A stretch of DNA of 64,000 nucleotides from Sinotaia quadrata (GCA_028829895.1 CM054181.1:11366501-11430500); one strand, 5' to 3'; shown: positions 34,215-45,751, counted from the first letter of the stretch. Notes: a model not told the origin generated them from the sequence alone. Made by a program: numbers and translations.

Positions 34215-35345
34215 GCAATCCTAAGTTTAGGTATTGGATAATTGCGTGAAAAATGTAAAAAGGTCGCATTGTAAAAGAGAACATGCGAGCAGGTTACTTT
34301 GCAAAGAAAACACATACAAACGGGTTGTTGTGTCAAGGCAGCAAATGTAATCGGGTTGCAAATGTAAAGGACGCACATGCAAAAGGGATGCTTTGTAAAT
34401 GAAGCGAATATAAACAGGTTCAATTGGAAAGAGATCCGGCATAAAAGAGTTGCGTTGTAAAGGCAGCAAGTGAAAAAAGGATTGCGTTGTAAAGAGAGCA
34501 AATGGAAACGGGTTGAATTTTCAAGGAAGCGAGTGTAAAAGGGTTCAGTTGTAAAGGAAGCAAAAGAGAATGAAAATGGTTGCCTTATAAGGGAAACTAA
34601 AGATGTATGGGTTGCTCTGTAAAGGAAGACAATATAACAGGGTTGTTTGTGAAAACTGCAAACGTAGCGGGTTTAATTGTAAAAAAAGGCCATTATTGAG
34701 TAAGGGTTGCGATGTCAAGGAAGCTAGTGTAAAAAAAAGTTTTTCTATAAAGGGAATAAATAAAAAAATGTGTTGAGCTGTAAAGGTAGCGAATATAATA
34801 AAGAATTGCGCTGTTAAGATAGAAAATGTAAAAGTTGCTCTATACAGGCAATATACAAAAGGTGGTGCTGTAAAGGCAACCAGTGTAAAAAGGACTGCGT
34901 TATACAGGCAATATACAAAAGGTGGTGCTGTAAAGGCAACCAGTGTAAAAAGGGCTGCGCTATAAAGGCAATATAAAATGGGAGCACTTTAATTAAAGGA
35001 AGTAAATATGAAAGGTTTGCATTGTAAAGACATGAAACATAAAAGGGTTGCACCGTAAAGGCAGCATATATAAAAGGGTTGCGCTGTGAAAGAAGTAAAT
35101 ATTTATCTGTTGCACAGTGAAGGTAGCAAATATAAAAGGGTTGCACTGTAAAGGCACTAAAAGTAAAAGGGTTGCACTGTAAAGGCAGTAAAAGTAAAAG
35201 GATTGCACTGTAAAGGCAGTAGAAGTAAATGGGTTACATTGTAAAGGCAGTAGAAGTAAATGGGTTGCATTGTAAAGGCAGAAAAAGTAAAAGGGTTGCA
35301 CTGTAAGGGCAGTAAAAGGATTTCACTGTAAAGGAAACAAGTGCA
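34215..35345. repeat. Long 31-36-bp minisatellite with a divergence gradient
   Basis: About 33 units over 1.1 kb share 'gggttgcactgtaaaggca'. The left half is irregular (33-37 bp and strongly diverged). The right end (35040-35330) is close to a uniform 31-bp period. One roughly 60-bp block ('ggcaatatacaaaaggtggt') is duplicated at 34850-34970. Minus-strand frames of 70-110 codons here are artefacts. Confidence 0.95.
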
Positions 35346-35922
35346 TGCCGTAGATACAGCACAAATCAACAAGTGCTTCCCTTTGACGTCAAGTCAATAA
35401 CTTTACGAATCCGTGTTTTCCTCAGTCTCACCCCGAGTCCATATTAAAGTAGAAGTTGATCGACCGCATTATGCACTCAATAAACCCAGTACGCATAACT
35501 GTTTTTAATATATCTGTGGTCGACAGTGGAACCAATTATTAACAAACAGTAAGCGCTTTTTAAAGTACCCGATAACAACTGAGCTGACCTTCTCAAAATC
35601 AGCATGATGTGTTATCAACCAATAGTTCTGAGCATACGATCAATATATAAATCAAGAAATAACACATGCACAAGTCTTTCAATCGCCCTCTTGTACAAGT
35701 CTTTCTTGGCACTGTATATCATATTGTCATCAACATTTTTCTTTGGAAAGGACTCCGTCAGTTCATAAAGTTTAATTTGTTCGTTCCAGAAATTTGGTTA
35801 AGATTAAGGAACCTCTTTTGTCTAGGGTTGACCGGGTATCTTGCCGAGAAGCCCTAGCCATAGCAACACTGTTCTCTCTGCTTGACATTTTCCACAAGAA
35901 AGGTTGATGATTCGAAGTTGTG
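35346..35922. other. Unique sequence
   Basis: No gene recognised. Confidence 0.4.
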
Positions 35923-36087
35923 TGTATGTATGGTGTGTGTGTGTGTATGTGTGTGTGCATGTATGGTGTGTGTGTATGTATGGGGTGTGTGTGTGTGTGT
36001 ATGTGTGTGTGCTCGATGTGTGTGTATGAGTTGTACACACGATCGTATGTGGTGTGTGTGCGCGGGTTGTTTGTGTGTGGTGTATGC

Positions 36088-36145
<58 letters not shown>

Positions 36146-36290
36146 TGGTGTATGCGCAGACTGTGTGTTTGGTGTTCGAGCGATGTGTGTGGTGTGCGCG
36201 CGGGGCGTGTGTGGTGTGTGCGCGTGGTATGTCTGGTGTGTGTGCGTTGTGTGCCGGGGAGTGTGTGTTGTGTGTGTGTGTATGTATGTA
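35923..36290. repeat. Compound GT-rich microsatellite
   Basis: Impure TGTG/TATG/CGCG mixture with a pure (GT)n core at about 36090-36137. All six overlapping Cys/Val or Thr/His frames are artefacts. It ends exactly where transposon copy C begins. Confidence 0.96.
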
Positions 36291-36295
36291 TGTGC

Positions 36296-36385
36296 TCAAG
36301 GTCGGGGTACTCTGACAATTAGCAATTTATATTACAATTTAATTTTAGAAACAGGGAGAGGCAAATTTACTCTGTCAAAGTTCCC
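36296..36385 (-). mobile_element. Terminal fragment (copy C) of the 39-42 kb repeat family
   Basis: 'aaggtcggggtactctg' to 'gaggcaaatttactctg' aligns with 42598-42672 in the same orientation and with 39585-39650 inverted. Confidence 0.8.
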
Positions 36386-36517
36386 TTAGCTTTTATACCT
36401 CCCATCCCCATTTACTGAAAACGTGTACATTAAAATTGCTTAAAATATGACATTCATATTTATTAACGGACTTTATGCAAATGTAGCATACAGAAACAAG
36501 TCTTCAAGTGTATTATG

Positions 36518-36542
36518 TGACGTAAAAGTTGCACTGACGTCA
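36518..36542 (+). promoter_or_regulatory. Two CRE-like sites
   Basis: TGACGTAA at 36518-36525 and the full palindrome TGACGTCA at 36535-36542, 17 bp apart. They lie about 190-210 bp upstream of the ATG at 36729. CREB/ATF-type binding is inferred from the motif only. Confidence 0.4.
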
Positions 36543-36728
36543 TCCGGTACTAGCAGCAGCGCATGGCCCAACTGTGCATGGCAGGCATTAGAGGGACATT
36601 TCCTTCCTTCGACGTTCTAATTACCGCAGTGTGAATTGTTTCCATTGGCTGGGCACGAACGTGGTGTATGTACAGAGACTAGACAAGATAGAACTCATTT
36701 ATGCACGTTCAACTGGTTGGAAGCAAAC

Positions 36729-36887
36729 ATGGCCACTGTTCTGGGCTGTTTGCTCGCTCTGTTTGCGAAAACCGCTGTCAGTCAAGACTCGTTACATGTA
36801 ACAGTGCACTTTCAGTCGATGAGACTGTCTGACAGAAAGGGATCTCCAAAATCTACAGACGTAATGACTTGTTCAAATCAAGCCTAA
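36729..36887 (+). CDS. Possible secreted-protein first exon
   Basis: The ATG has a strong animal start context (AACATGG). The 52-codon frame begins MATVLGCLLALFAKTAVSQD, which reads as a signal peptide: a short N-region, a leucine-rich hydrophobic core and small residues before a likely cleavage after Val-Ser or Ser-Gln. After it comes DSLHVTVHFQSMRLSDRKG, mixed and hydrophilic. The frame closes at 36887. A donor-like AGAC|GTAATG near 36860 is weak, so the exon end is unsure. An in-frame upstream ATG at 36636 exists but its extension is not signal-like. The local sequence is G+C-richer than the flanks and CRE-like sites lie upstream. Family not recognised; could be chance. Confidence 0.3.
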   Translation: MATVLGCLLALFAKTAVSQDSLHVTVHFQSMRLSDRKGSPKSTDVMTCSNQA

Positions 36888-36977
36888 CTTACAAGAAGTC
36901 AAATAAGCAGAAGTGCTACTTTAACTGTTTGATTTTTTAACATGAACGGCCATCGATTAACGATTTAATTACTGAGT

Positions 36978-37130
36978 GCTTTCCGATCACTTTAGTAATA
37001 GTACAGGTTAATGGCAATAGTTGATTTTCACTGTTGGTCATCTCTTGTGCCATGCTTTCCGATCACTTTAGTAATAGTACAGGTTAATGGCAATAGTTGA
37101 TTTTCACTGTTGGTCAAATCTTGTGCCATG
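36978..37130. repeat. 76-bp tandem duplication, 2 copies
   Basis: 'gctttccgatcactttagta' occurs at 36978 and 37054; copies nearly identical. Confidence 0.97.
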
Positions 37131-37653
37131 CATTCTTTAATAAACAAAAACTTGAATAACCCGCAGTTGTGCTATTATAATTATTATTACTTTTTGTTGT
37201 TGGGAGAATATATTAGCTCACGTACGCTGCCTTTGAAAAACATTTTGAGATTATTAAACAGCTGACCGTTTTCCTTCCTAACTAGGAGAGTTATCTAACT
37301 GATTCTACGATCGAAAGAAAGTTTAAATTATCTTACGTTTAAGCGACATTGCAAGAGAATTTCAAATATATTTACGATGATACTTTCAGCTATAATTGCC
37401 AATGGCACGACTGGTCAAAGTCCTATTGCTAATTGTAATCAGGTTTGCAAGTGTAAGCAGTTTGACAGTAGTATGCTTCAGATAAGATTATAGTGGTAGG
37501 TTTGTTTAGCAGTTTCCTATGGCGCAATTACTCTGGCTTGTTATAGTATGCTTATTCAGGATTGCAAGAGACCGTTAACGCAGGCCTGCAATGGCCTAGT
37601 AAATTTACTAAATTTTGCAATGATAATCATCCATTTTGGCTGTAGCATAATCA
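37131..37653. other. Unique AT-rich sequence
   Basis: Nothing recognised. Confidence 0.4.
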
Positions 37654-37862
37654 TGCTTAGAAAGTCATAGTACCATGCTACACTAACAGTCTGGGCCTAT
37701 AATGGTATTAGAAAGTCATAGTACCACGTTACACTAACATTCTGGGTCATTATTATTATTAGAAAGTCATAGTACCACGTTACACTAACATTCTGGGCCA
37801 TTATTATTATTAGAAAGTCATAGTACCATGTTACACTAACATTCTGGGCCTATAATAGTATT
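37654..37862. repeat. About 51-bp minisatellite, 4 copies
   Basis: Core 'agaaagtcatagtaccacgt' and 'acactaacattctgggc'; the TTA/TAT spacer length varies. Confidence 0.96.
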
Positions 37863-38089
37863 AGGTAACGCAAAGTGTTGTCCTGGTCACTCCCGCTTGA
37901 CAGTTGTGGTCATGTGGGTGGAAATTGCGACAGTTTAAGGATGGGATAGGTTTGTCTATATTTCATTGTTCCCAGTCGGTAAGCGATAAAGAAGACATTC
38001 TGATGACGACAGTAGCATTACTGCGCTGACAAATCGACTTAATTACGTCTGCCAGTGCAAACAAACAAACAAACAAACAAAAAACCAAC

Positions 38090-38388
38090 CTTGTCTAGAT
38101 TTGGGTCATTTTTCTGAGCATTACCGCCAAACATTTCTATCTTTTGGCTCTTCTTGGAAATTCTCTGCAGTGTGGTTGCAGGTCCGTAGCATAAATATGG
38201 TAATTGGAAGGACAGGGTCTCCCCCCCCCCCACTAAATGCTGATAGGCATGCACCGAATCAGGTCTAGTTGAGTCCATAACAGCGACGTCAATATTCCCT
38301 TGAACACCTCTAGATTTAATTCTGATAAACGCAGTCGGTTGTCCAGGAGGCTGCCTATTTGTCCATATGTTACATGTTGCAAACATAT
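38090..38388 (-). CDS. Candidate internal exon, unrecognised protein
   Basis: A minus-strand acceptor-like GATCTCACAG ends at 38389, and a donor-like GACAAG|GTTGGT lies at 38090/38089. Between them one frame stays open for 299 nt (two bases plus 99 codons). The residues look protein-like: MFATCNIWTNRQPPGQPTAF, then IRIKSRGVQGNIDVAVMD, ETLSFQLPYLCYGP and QRISKKSQKIEMFGGNAQ. The alternating hydrophobic/polar pattern around IRIK...IDVAVMD and LSFQLPY suggests beta strands. A run of about 11 C (38221-38231) lies within the frame and encodes Gly-Gly-Gly; a slippage-prone run inside an exon is odd and could mean the piece is a pseudogene or a transposon fragment. Just past the donor is an (AAAC)n run. 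Family unknown. Confidence 0.35.
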
Positions 38389-39564
38389 CTGTGAGATCAT
38401 CAGTATGCACTAATAATTATTATTGTTCTAATGATTTCCTGGGTGTGTTCTTCAAGAAATTGCTTCATTTGTGGAATCAACAAACATATAGGTTAGAGAC
38501 TGGTAATGTCGGTAGTGGTCCTGATTTTGATCAACACAGTAAATCTTAACACGCCCTCCTGGAGAAATGGCAACAGCGAGGGGAGACAAACGGCCATTGT
38601 GAAACAAACATCTTGACAATATTTTATTTTGTTGTCTTCACTATGTTAAAATTAGGTCCCTTAGTATTTTCAAAGTTAAAATAAAACAACGCTTAACTAA
38701 ACCGGAATCAAGAAGCAAAGGTGAAGGAAGGTGACCTCAAATAAACTTTGACCGTCCAACTAGAACCATCTAAATGAGGAGAGAGACAGCAGAAAAGAGG
38801 AAGAAAGAAAAGGACTGCTGTCTCTCCTGTGGCGGTTCGCAGCGTGATCAAAGAGATGTTTTATTGCCGACAATGCATATTCTCTCCCATCGCTCACACC
38901 CGCACCCACAAACACACACATGCACGCACGCACGCACAAATACAAATAAAAACAAAAGCGAAATAGGATATACTGCTGATTTCTTGGTATCCCTGCTGCA
39001 CGAAACGTCATATGTGAATTGTGAAATTTATGGTCTTAATCCCTCCTTCCCCCCATTACCATCACCAGAATACATTTTGTTGGGAATTCACTGACTAGGT
39101 CACTTCATGTGATCAACGATTTATTCTTAATTAATTGTCCAACAGGACTGACCGAATTGAACGGTAAATTGTAACAATAATCTCATTTCTTACCCATCTG
39201 AACTGTAACAAATGATCTTCTATCTTATCCATTTAAAAGTGAAGATTTAATCCTTGCAAGCTACAGAATAATTCAACATTTCTCTCTATCTCAGTGATTT
39301 AGTTATTTTGAAAAAAATCATTTTTGTTATAGTAAATGCAGTGTGTGAAAATGTTGTTTAATTAATTTACGTCACTTCAGAGAAATCATATTCTCAAGAA
39401 ATAGTGTTGTAAATCGACAACCAGCCTATTGTCAGACAGAATATTGCCAGTAGGATAACTGCATTTAAAAAGTGCAAAGTTCATGGTGGTTAATACAATA
39501 TCGTAAATAATCGGATACGTGTATCAGTAAGTACAAACATCTCGGCTCATCAGTCAAATAGGTC
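38389..39564. other. Unique sequence
   Basis: A CA/GCAC-rich patch lies at 38905-38945. No gene is recognised. Confidence 0.4.
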
Positions 39565-39625
39565 AAAGGAATTGTGGCAGAGTAAATTTGCCTCACTCTA
39601 TTTTTAAATTGAAATTGTTAAATTG

Positions 39626-40172
39626 TCAGAGTAACCAGACCTTGTGCACTCCTTATGGTGGTAATTTTTAAATTGTCAGAGTAACCAGACCTTGTGCACT
39701 CCTTATGGTGGTAATTTTGAAAATGTTAGAGTAACCAGACCTTGTGCACTCCTTATGGTGGTAATTTTGAAATTGTCAGAGTAACCAGACCTTGTGCACT
39801 CCTTATGGTGGTAATTTTGAAATTGTCAGAGTAACCAGACCTTGTGCACTCCTTATGGGTAATTTTGAAATTGTCAGAGTAACCAGACCTTGTGCACTCC
39901 TTATGGTGGTAATTTTGAAATTGTCAGATTAACCAGACCTTGTGCACTCCTTATGGGTAATTTTGAAAATGTCAGAGTAACCAGACCTTGTGCACTCCTT
40001 ATGGTGGTAATTTTGAAATTGTCAGAGTAACCAGACCTTGTGCACTCCTTATGGGTAATTTTGAAAATGTCAGAGTAACCAGACCTTGTGCACTCCTTAT
40101 GGTGGTAATTTTTAAATTGTCAGAGTAACCAGACCTTGTGCACTCCTTATGGTGGTAATTTTGAAAATGTCT
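39626..40172. repeat. 50/47-bp minisatellite, 11 copies, inside copy A
   Basis: Core 'gagtaaccagaccttgtgca' and 'ctccttatgg(tg)gtaatttt'; units alternate between 50 bp and a 47-bp form lacking three bases. The corresponding stretch occurs once in copy B (about 42590-42625). Confidence 0.98.
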
Positions 40173-40749
40173 GAGTTGAAGTAAACGATTGAAGTAAGAA
40201 TATTTTAGATTTGCTGATGTAATGCAAACTAGTGAGTAGTTTTATTTATCCAGTGGTTATGAAAATGAGGCCAGCCTATGGGCTGAGATTGAAAAGTTTA
40301 CTTGTCTAAAGAAACTATTTTCTAATCACTTTGAATTTGGAGTAGCAAGAAGAAAGTCCGGTTTTGAAAGGCAGCCATTAGCTTGATGGTGAGTTTAAAC
40401 TGATTGAGAGAGAATGGACTTAGAAATATTTCATGCATTATCGCTATTGATATGTTATACTTGTGTTTATGTATAGATGTTCTATATGAGTTGACTTTTA
40501 TATCTACAAATGTTTGAAATAAACTGCTTGCATTTAGTGAGTTGAAACTAGACATTGTTTTGATATGCATTATTTATTATGCCATGTGCATGTATTGGGC
40601 TAATGAATACCGTTGCAGGAAATTGTAAGTTGAGATTGGAATGTAAGATAGAAAGGAGTTGTAAAGTGATAAGCTGGAAAACTAAGCATGTGTCCCTTGA
40701 TTATGTGTTTCAGAGATAAAGCATGCCTTTCATGTGCTATATGAACCTC

Positions 40750-40912
40750 CTGGTTTATTGCTGTAAACCACTATGACCGACCCTGGTTTATTACTGTAAA
40801 CCACTATGACTGACCCTGGTAAAGGTATGACTGACACTGGTTTATTACTGTAAACCACTATGACCGACTCTGGTTTATTACTGTAAACCACTATGACTGA
40901 CCCTGGTAAAGG
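40750..40912. repeat. 33-bp minisatellite, about 4-5 copies, inside copy A
   Basis: Core 'tttattactgtaaaccacta' then 'tgactgaccctgg', with a 'taaagg' spacer variant. Copy B has one diverged unit at the equivalent place (about 41915-41960). Confidence 0.95.
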
Positions 40913-41075
40913 CAGGAATGGCATGTAAGTGTAAGAACACTGCACTCTACTGAAGTGTGGCAGGAAGATTGTTGACTGCCTGAACAAGAGAAGTTGTGGA
41001 CATAGCTACATTTATTGTTCTGTTTGAAGGAGTCAACAATAAAAATGCAAGCATCCCAATTTAATAATGTGAAGC

Positions 41076-41739
41076 CAATGCCACAAGTTAATGGTTGTGA
41101 TTATTATTAATTAATTAATCATCCTTAAGTAATTATAGATGATAATCTTAATTTGTATTATTAATAATTCTCCAGCAGATACAACTCGCCTCTCTCACTT
41201 GGCGGATATGCGAACACTGTCAATGTTATCTCTCTTCTACAACTATGAAAAAAACATTTACTGTCACACAGTATTCTGTAGGTGGAAAACTTCTACTAAA
41301 GGAGAAGACAAATCCATCTTTAATCTATATTTAGTGTGTCTCCACCCATCCTTCTTCTCCAACATAAGGTTATCAATATGTGTAAGAAAGTAAAAAAATT
41401 CAACAATAAATTTATTACATCAACAATCAGACATACATATGATAAATACAATGAATAAGATTACTTGACATTAATATTTCCATGAAACAACATTCACATA
41501 ATTTCTGTACTACACAGTATTATATCCTAAAATACAATCCAACAATAGTGTCAATATGAACCACAGGATAGTTCTTATCAGAGAACAGAAATGGAGTTAT
41601 TAGAGATAAGCAATAAAAGTTTTTACATAAACTGAATTAAATGCTTTCTTTTGCAGCTTATCCAACAGTGTCACAAGTCTATTGTCCACGTCAACACATG
41701 TCTCTCTCCAAACATGTCAAAAGCACTGACACACTGTTA
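41076..41739. other. Spacer between inverted copies A and B
   Basis: AT-rich, with no array. It would form the loop if the A/B inverted pair were transcribed or extruded. Confidence 0.4.
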
Positions 41740-42675
41740 TTCTCTTGAAGCCAACTTGGGCACCCTCTTTCACTGTCAGTTCCTTCAAGCAGAACAACAG
41801 TTGTAGCAATTTCTATTAACTTCACAGTTCAAGAAATTGAGTGAATTAATCAGCATATTTTGCAAGGACACAACAAAGGGGTGTAGTGTATTCCTTTACA
41901 CTGTTTCTTACTTCTATCATGGTCAGTCATATCAGTTTACAATCAGTGAATCAGGAGATTCAAATAACATGAGAAGAAAAAGGCTGCTTACCCTGAAACA
42001 TATAATCAGGAAGCAAACCTACATTTCCAGTTTATTGCTTTATAATCTATTCATTTTTACATTCAAGTCTCAAATTACGGTTTCCTGCAACAGTATTTAT
42101 TAGCCCCATACAAGCACACAGCATAATAAATACAACGTAATATTATGAACAGGTTCACTAAAAAACAATTTGAATTGTTAGCATACTATATATAAGCATC
42201 TTAGTTCAAACATTTGTAGAATTAATAAGTCTACTCACATAATTCTTCTCTACAAAAAACACAAGTATAACATATCAATAGCTAAAATGCAAAAATATTT
42301 CTAAGTCCATTCTCTCTCAACCAGTCAGTTAACTCACACATTATGCTAATGGCCTCTTTTCATGACCGGACTTTTTTCTCTTCAAATTCAAATGATTGTA
42401 CAATATAATTTTCTGCAGCAGAAAAACGTTTTTATCTCATCCCATTGGCTGGTCTAATTCTAATAAATCTTAACCATTGTATAATAAAACTACTCCTCCA
42501 TTTAAACTGGTTTGCATTGCATCAGCAATTTCTAGCATATTCTCAACTTGAGTGTTTACTTCTGATACTTACAAAAATACCTCATAAGGAGTGCCCAAGG
42601 TCGGGTTACTCTGGCAGTTTACCAATTTATATAGCAATTAAGTTTTAAAATTGGGATAGGCAAATTTACTCCCCC
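41740..42675 (-). mobile_element. Interspersed repeat copy B
   Basis: Inverted relative to copy A. On the minus strand two protein-like stretches are seen, VNTQVENMLEIADAMQ...NGGVVLLYNG (about 42575-42485) and KLIEIATTVVLLEGTDSERG (about 41823-41765). The matching places in copy A are broken by stops or changes. This may be a decayed duplicated gene or a transposon with an exon-like part; no family is recognised. Its right end carries about 12 consecutive C (42671-42681). Confidence 0.8.
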
Positions 42676-42687
42676 CCCCCCAAATAG

Positions 42688-42795
42688 TCAAACAGGTTAA
42701 AGGAATAATGCAAGCATCTAGATTTAATAGTCAAATAGGTCAAAGGAATAATGCAAGCATCTAGATTTAATAGTCAAATAGATCAAAGGGACATA
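42688..42795. repeat. 43-bp tandem repeat, 2.3 copies
   Basis: 'tcaaataggtcaaaggaata' and 'atgcaagcatctagattt'. Related phrases occur at both outer edges of copy A (39553 and about 41045) but in plus orientation, unlike the rest of the A/B pair. Confidence 0.92.
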
Positions 42796-43900
42796 TTCAC
42801 TTATGTTCAATGAATCATAAGCATCTCTCTCTAAAAATTAAGTGTTCATAGAAGCATATTTTATTCTCTGTGTGACTCACAGGCTAAACAATTGACAAAG
42901 CGATCACTTTCAATAAGGGACAATGCATGTTTAAAAGACATTTACAAATTCACTCTCTACAAAACACAGATTTACACATTCACCACGAGCTATCAGTTAC
43001 GTGTTAAAAGGTTAACGATAGCACTACGCTCCAAAGGTCAAAAGGTTAAAGGGGTTAATATGGGTTTCACGCGCTAGCAGTCAGTTTAACCGATTAACAC
43101 TGACATTAAAAAGGACACTAGCATTAAAGTACAAATAAAAATTTCCTGGACGCCAAAAACAGCACTCTTTCCTCTTGCGACCCCAGCGCTGCAAGCAATA
43201 TTTGATTGCTTCAATAAAATGCGGAATGCGAGAAGATGACTAGGTAATGCAAGAAACACCAGCTGGGTTATGTCCCCTTGCTTAATTAAGTTAAGGGGCT
43301 TGTCGTAAAGATTTGGGCAGGACTCAATGAGAAGGCAATATTTGAAGGGAGATCATCACAGAAATATTGCACTACGCACTTTAATCGAACAATTAAATTC
43401 TTGCACTGTCCGTTTTATTATTATATCTTTTCTTCCAGCCATGCCAAGCAGTGTGACGCTGGAGCTTGAATAGACCGAGAGCCAGTGTAGGCCAATGTGA
43501 TCAACTCTTCCACTACTTGTTTATGAGTCACAGAGTGACGTCATTAAGAATGTGCTGGAGGTCGTAAAACAAGCAGTGATTGATAATTTCGACGACATAA
43601 CAGCTGCTGGGTGACGTTTATATTGTAGAGTGAGTGAAAAACAATCCCCATCTAAAACATTTTCGAGAAAAATGATAGCAGACTGGAACTGTTTCCTGGA
43701 TCAATCATGGGCACGTGAGGCCGACATCCAATCCTTGAGGGAATTTAGCAAATACTACGGTAAAATGATTTATTTCTTATGTATTAATAAATAAATATTA
43801 ATGCTCTCAGCTAGGCAATAGGGCTAACTCTGTACTGTATACCGAAGGGCTAACATTACAAAGGTATTGCCTGTGTGGGACTCTTGCTTTGTTTGTGCCT

Positions 43901-43906
<6 letters not shown>
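42796..43906. other. Unique sequence with an isolated CRE-like site
   Basis: TGACGTCA occurs at about 43533. No supported exon is found nearby. Confidence 0.4.

Positions 43907-43960
<54 letters not shown>
43907..43960. repeat. (GT)n microsatellite
   Basis: About 26 GT units, followed to 44105 by an impure TG-rich tail with 'ttggattcttg' repeated three times. Confidence 0.97.
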
Positions 43961-43961
<1 letters not shown>

Positions 43962-44868
43962 TGTGTTTACGTGTATGTTTTTGTTGGATTCTTGCTTCGT
44001 TTGTGCCTGTGTGAGTATGTATATGTGTGTGCTTGTGTTGGATTCTTGTTTATGCATGAATGTTTGTGTCTGTATGGGTATGTGCCTGTGTGTGTGCCTG
44101 TGTGTGAAATTTAAATTGCATTATAATAATAGTAACCAATGACGGTTAATGAGAGTTGAAAAAGTGTATATATGTGCGAGAAACTGAAAAGACGTGAGAG
44201 AGGACGTAGGGGTGGGGGAAGACATACAGAGAGAGAGACAAAAAGGAAATTGAAGAGAAAGAAAAAGAAAGAAACTCAAGAGAGAGAGAGAGAGAGACTA
44301 AACGAAGAGGGGAGCGCTTTTGATTCTGCCAATAGTGGCACAAAGTAGATTTGAACCCTTTGTACCCTCAGTTCTGCTAAGCTCAATCACTTTGGGATTA
44401 TACTCGCATACCGTCCTCAGGCACCTGGCGACGTCTTTTTAGTGCCACGCGCACTCTGAATACCCGTTCGCACGTTTCTGACTGGACAAGTGACGTAGAG
44501 GGTGTAGAAAGAAGCGAATAAGAATGAATTTCTTTTGTGATGATATCAATCAAAAGTCACAGAAAACACAAGACGTTTGAACCGTACATGACAGTGGCCG
44601 CGACCAATCAAACGTGACAAGAAATAGCGACCGAGATCTTGGTGTTCGTGACATCTGTGTGACATCTGAGGCTCAAGAACACAAAAGCCTTCAATAGGTC
44701 TACAGTAGGTCTCCAGAAGCCCACTTATCTACTTCTGATAGACCTATAGCCTCATTCTCTTATTCACTGAATTTTATCTTTAATAGCAGTAATTAAAAGC
44801 TACAGCTAAAAGTAGTATGTAGCCATTTAAAACAAAATGGCTACTTACTTTGCTGGGGGGGGGGTAAG

Positions 44869-44871
<3 letters not shown>
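43961..44871. other. Unique sequence with a GA-rich patch
   Basis: GAGA-rich at 44229-44300. A G run of 11 near 44857 leads into the next microsatellite. Confidence 0.45.
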
Positions 44872-44947
<76 letters not shown>

Positions 44948-44959
44948 CTCTCTCTCTCT
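44872..44959. repeat. (AC)n then (TC)n compound microsatellite
   Basis: About 36 AC units pass directly into about 8 CT units. Confidence 0.98.
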
Positions 44960-45751
44960 TACAGCATGAAAAAAAAGCAGTGGAGGGAATAAGATCTCCA
45001 CTAATAAAAAGTAGCTATAAAATTCACAAGGGAAATGTATCATAGGTCAAAGGTCAATCGAAACGTGAAGCGGTATGCTGCAATCTAATGGTGAGGATGC
45101 TAGGGAGGGAGGGTCGTAGAGGGAGAAAAAGGGGACACGAGGGAAAGAGGTAAGGACAGTTAGAAGCAAAGAGAAATAGGGAAAGATTTCATATACAAAG
45201 AAAGACAATTAACCGTATTCCTCATCAGGAAGAAATATTTTAAGGGCAGCGAAACCAGAAATGCTCTGCACTACGAATGTTACATTAACTGATTTGAATC
45301 AAAGTTTATAATTTACACAATGTAACCCAGTGTTATAGTGTAAACTACTTACAGTCATAACAATATGTTTAGGGATGCTTTTTTTCCCACACATTAATAC
45401 ACAGTATTTTTAAATATGCAATGTACATAGGTACACTCTATAAGAAAAGTTTGAGTATAAGGAAATTTGTCCTAGAAGAGATAAAGATTTACGAACCTGC
45501 TTAATGTTTCATCTACAAAACCGTGTAATGGTTCGTCTACAGAACTGTGTAAAATGTAGGGCCTTTTGAACGTTATGTAAATAGTATACAAGATTGCATT
45601 GTGCAGAATGCTTTGATTTTTCGTTTGAATGAGTGGTGTTGGGATTTTTATTTTGCCACTATCTGTTTTATAATGGTCGCAATCTAGAAACTTCTTATTT
45701 TAACTATCTCTGTCTCTAAATTACGAGTGGTGTTGATTTTTATGCTCTCAA
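44960..45751. other. Purine-rich then AT-rich unique sequence
   Basis: GGGA/GAAA-rich at 45100-45195; no gene. Confidence 0.45.

Larger units (their letters stand above)
39565..41075 (+). mobile_element. Interspersed repeat copy A (about 1.5 kb with internal arrays)
   Basis: Aligns, inverted, with copy B (41740-42675) along its whole length. Anchors include 'gagagagaatggacttagaa' (about 40410) and 'attgatatgttatacttgtg' (about 40445). Others are 'gggctaatgaatac(c/t)gttgc' (about 40597), 'gtgtttcag' (about 40705) and 'ttgttctg(t/c)ttgaagga' (about 41015). It is longer than B because two segments that are single in B are tandem arrays here (39626-40172 and 40750-40912). No intact coding frame is seen. 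The orientation assigned is arbitrary, following the protein-like reading of B. Confidence 0.85.

Noticed and set aside
35772..36389. Several 70-175-codon frames rich in Thr/His or Cys/Val
   Set aside because: They are translations of a GT/CA microsatellite, open on both strands and in several frames at once.
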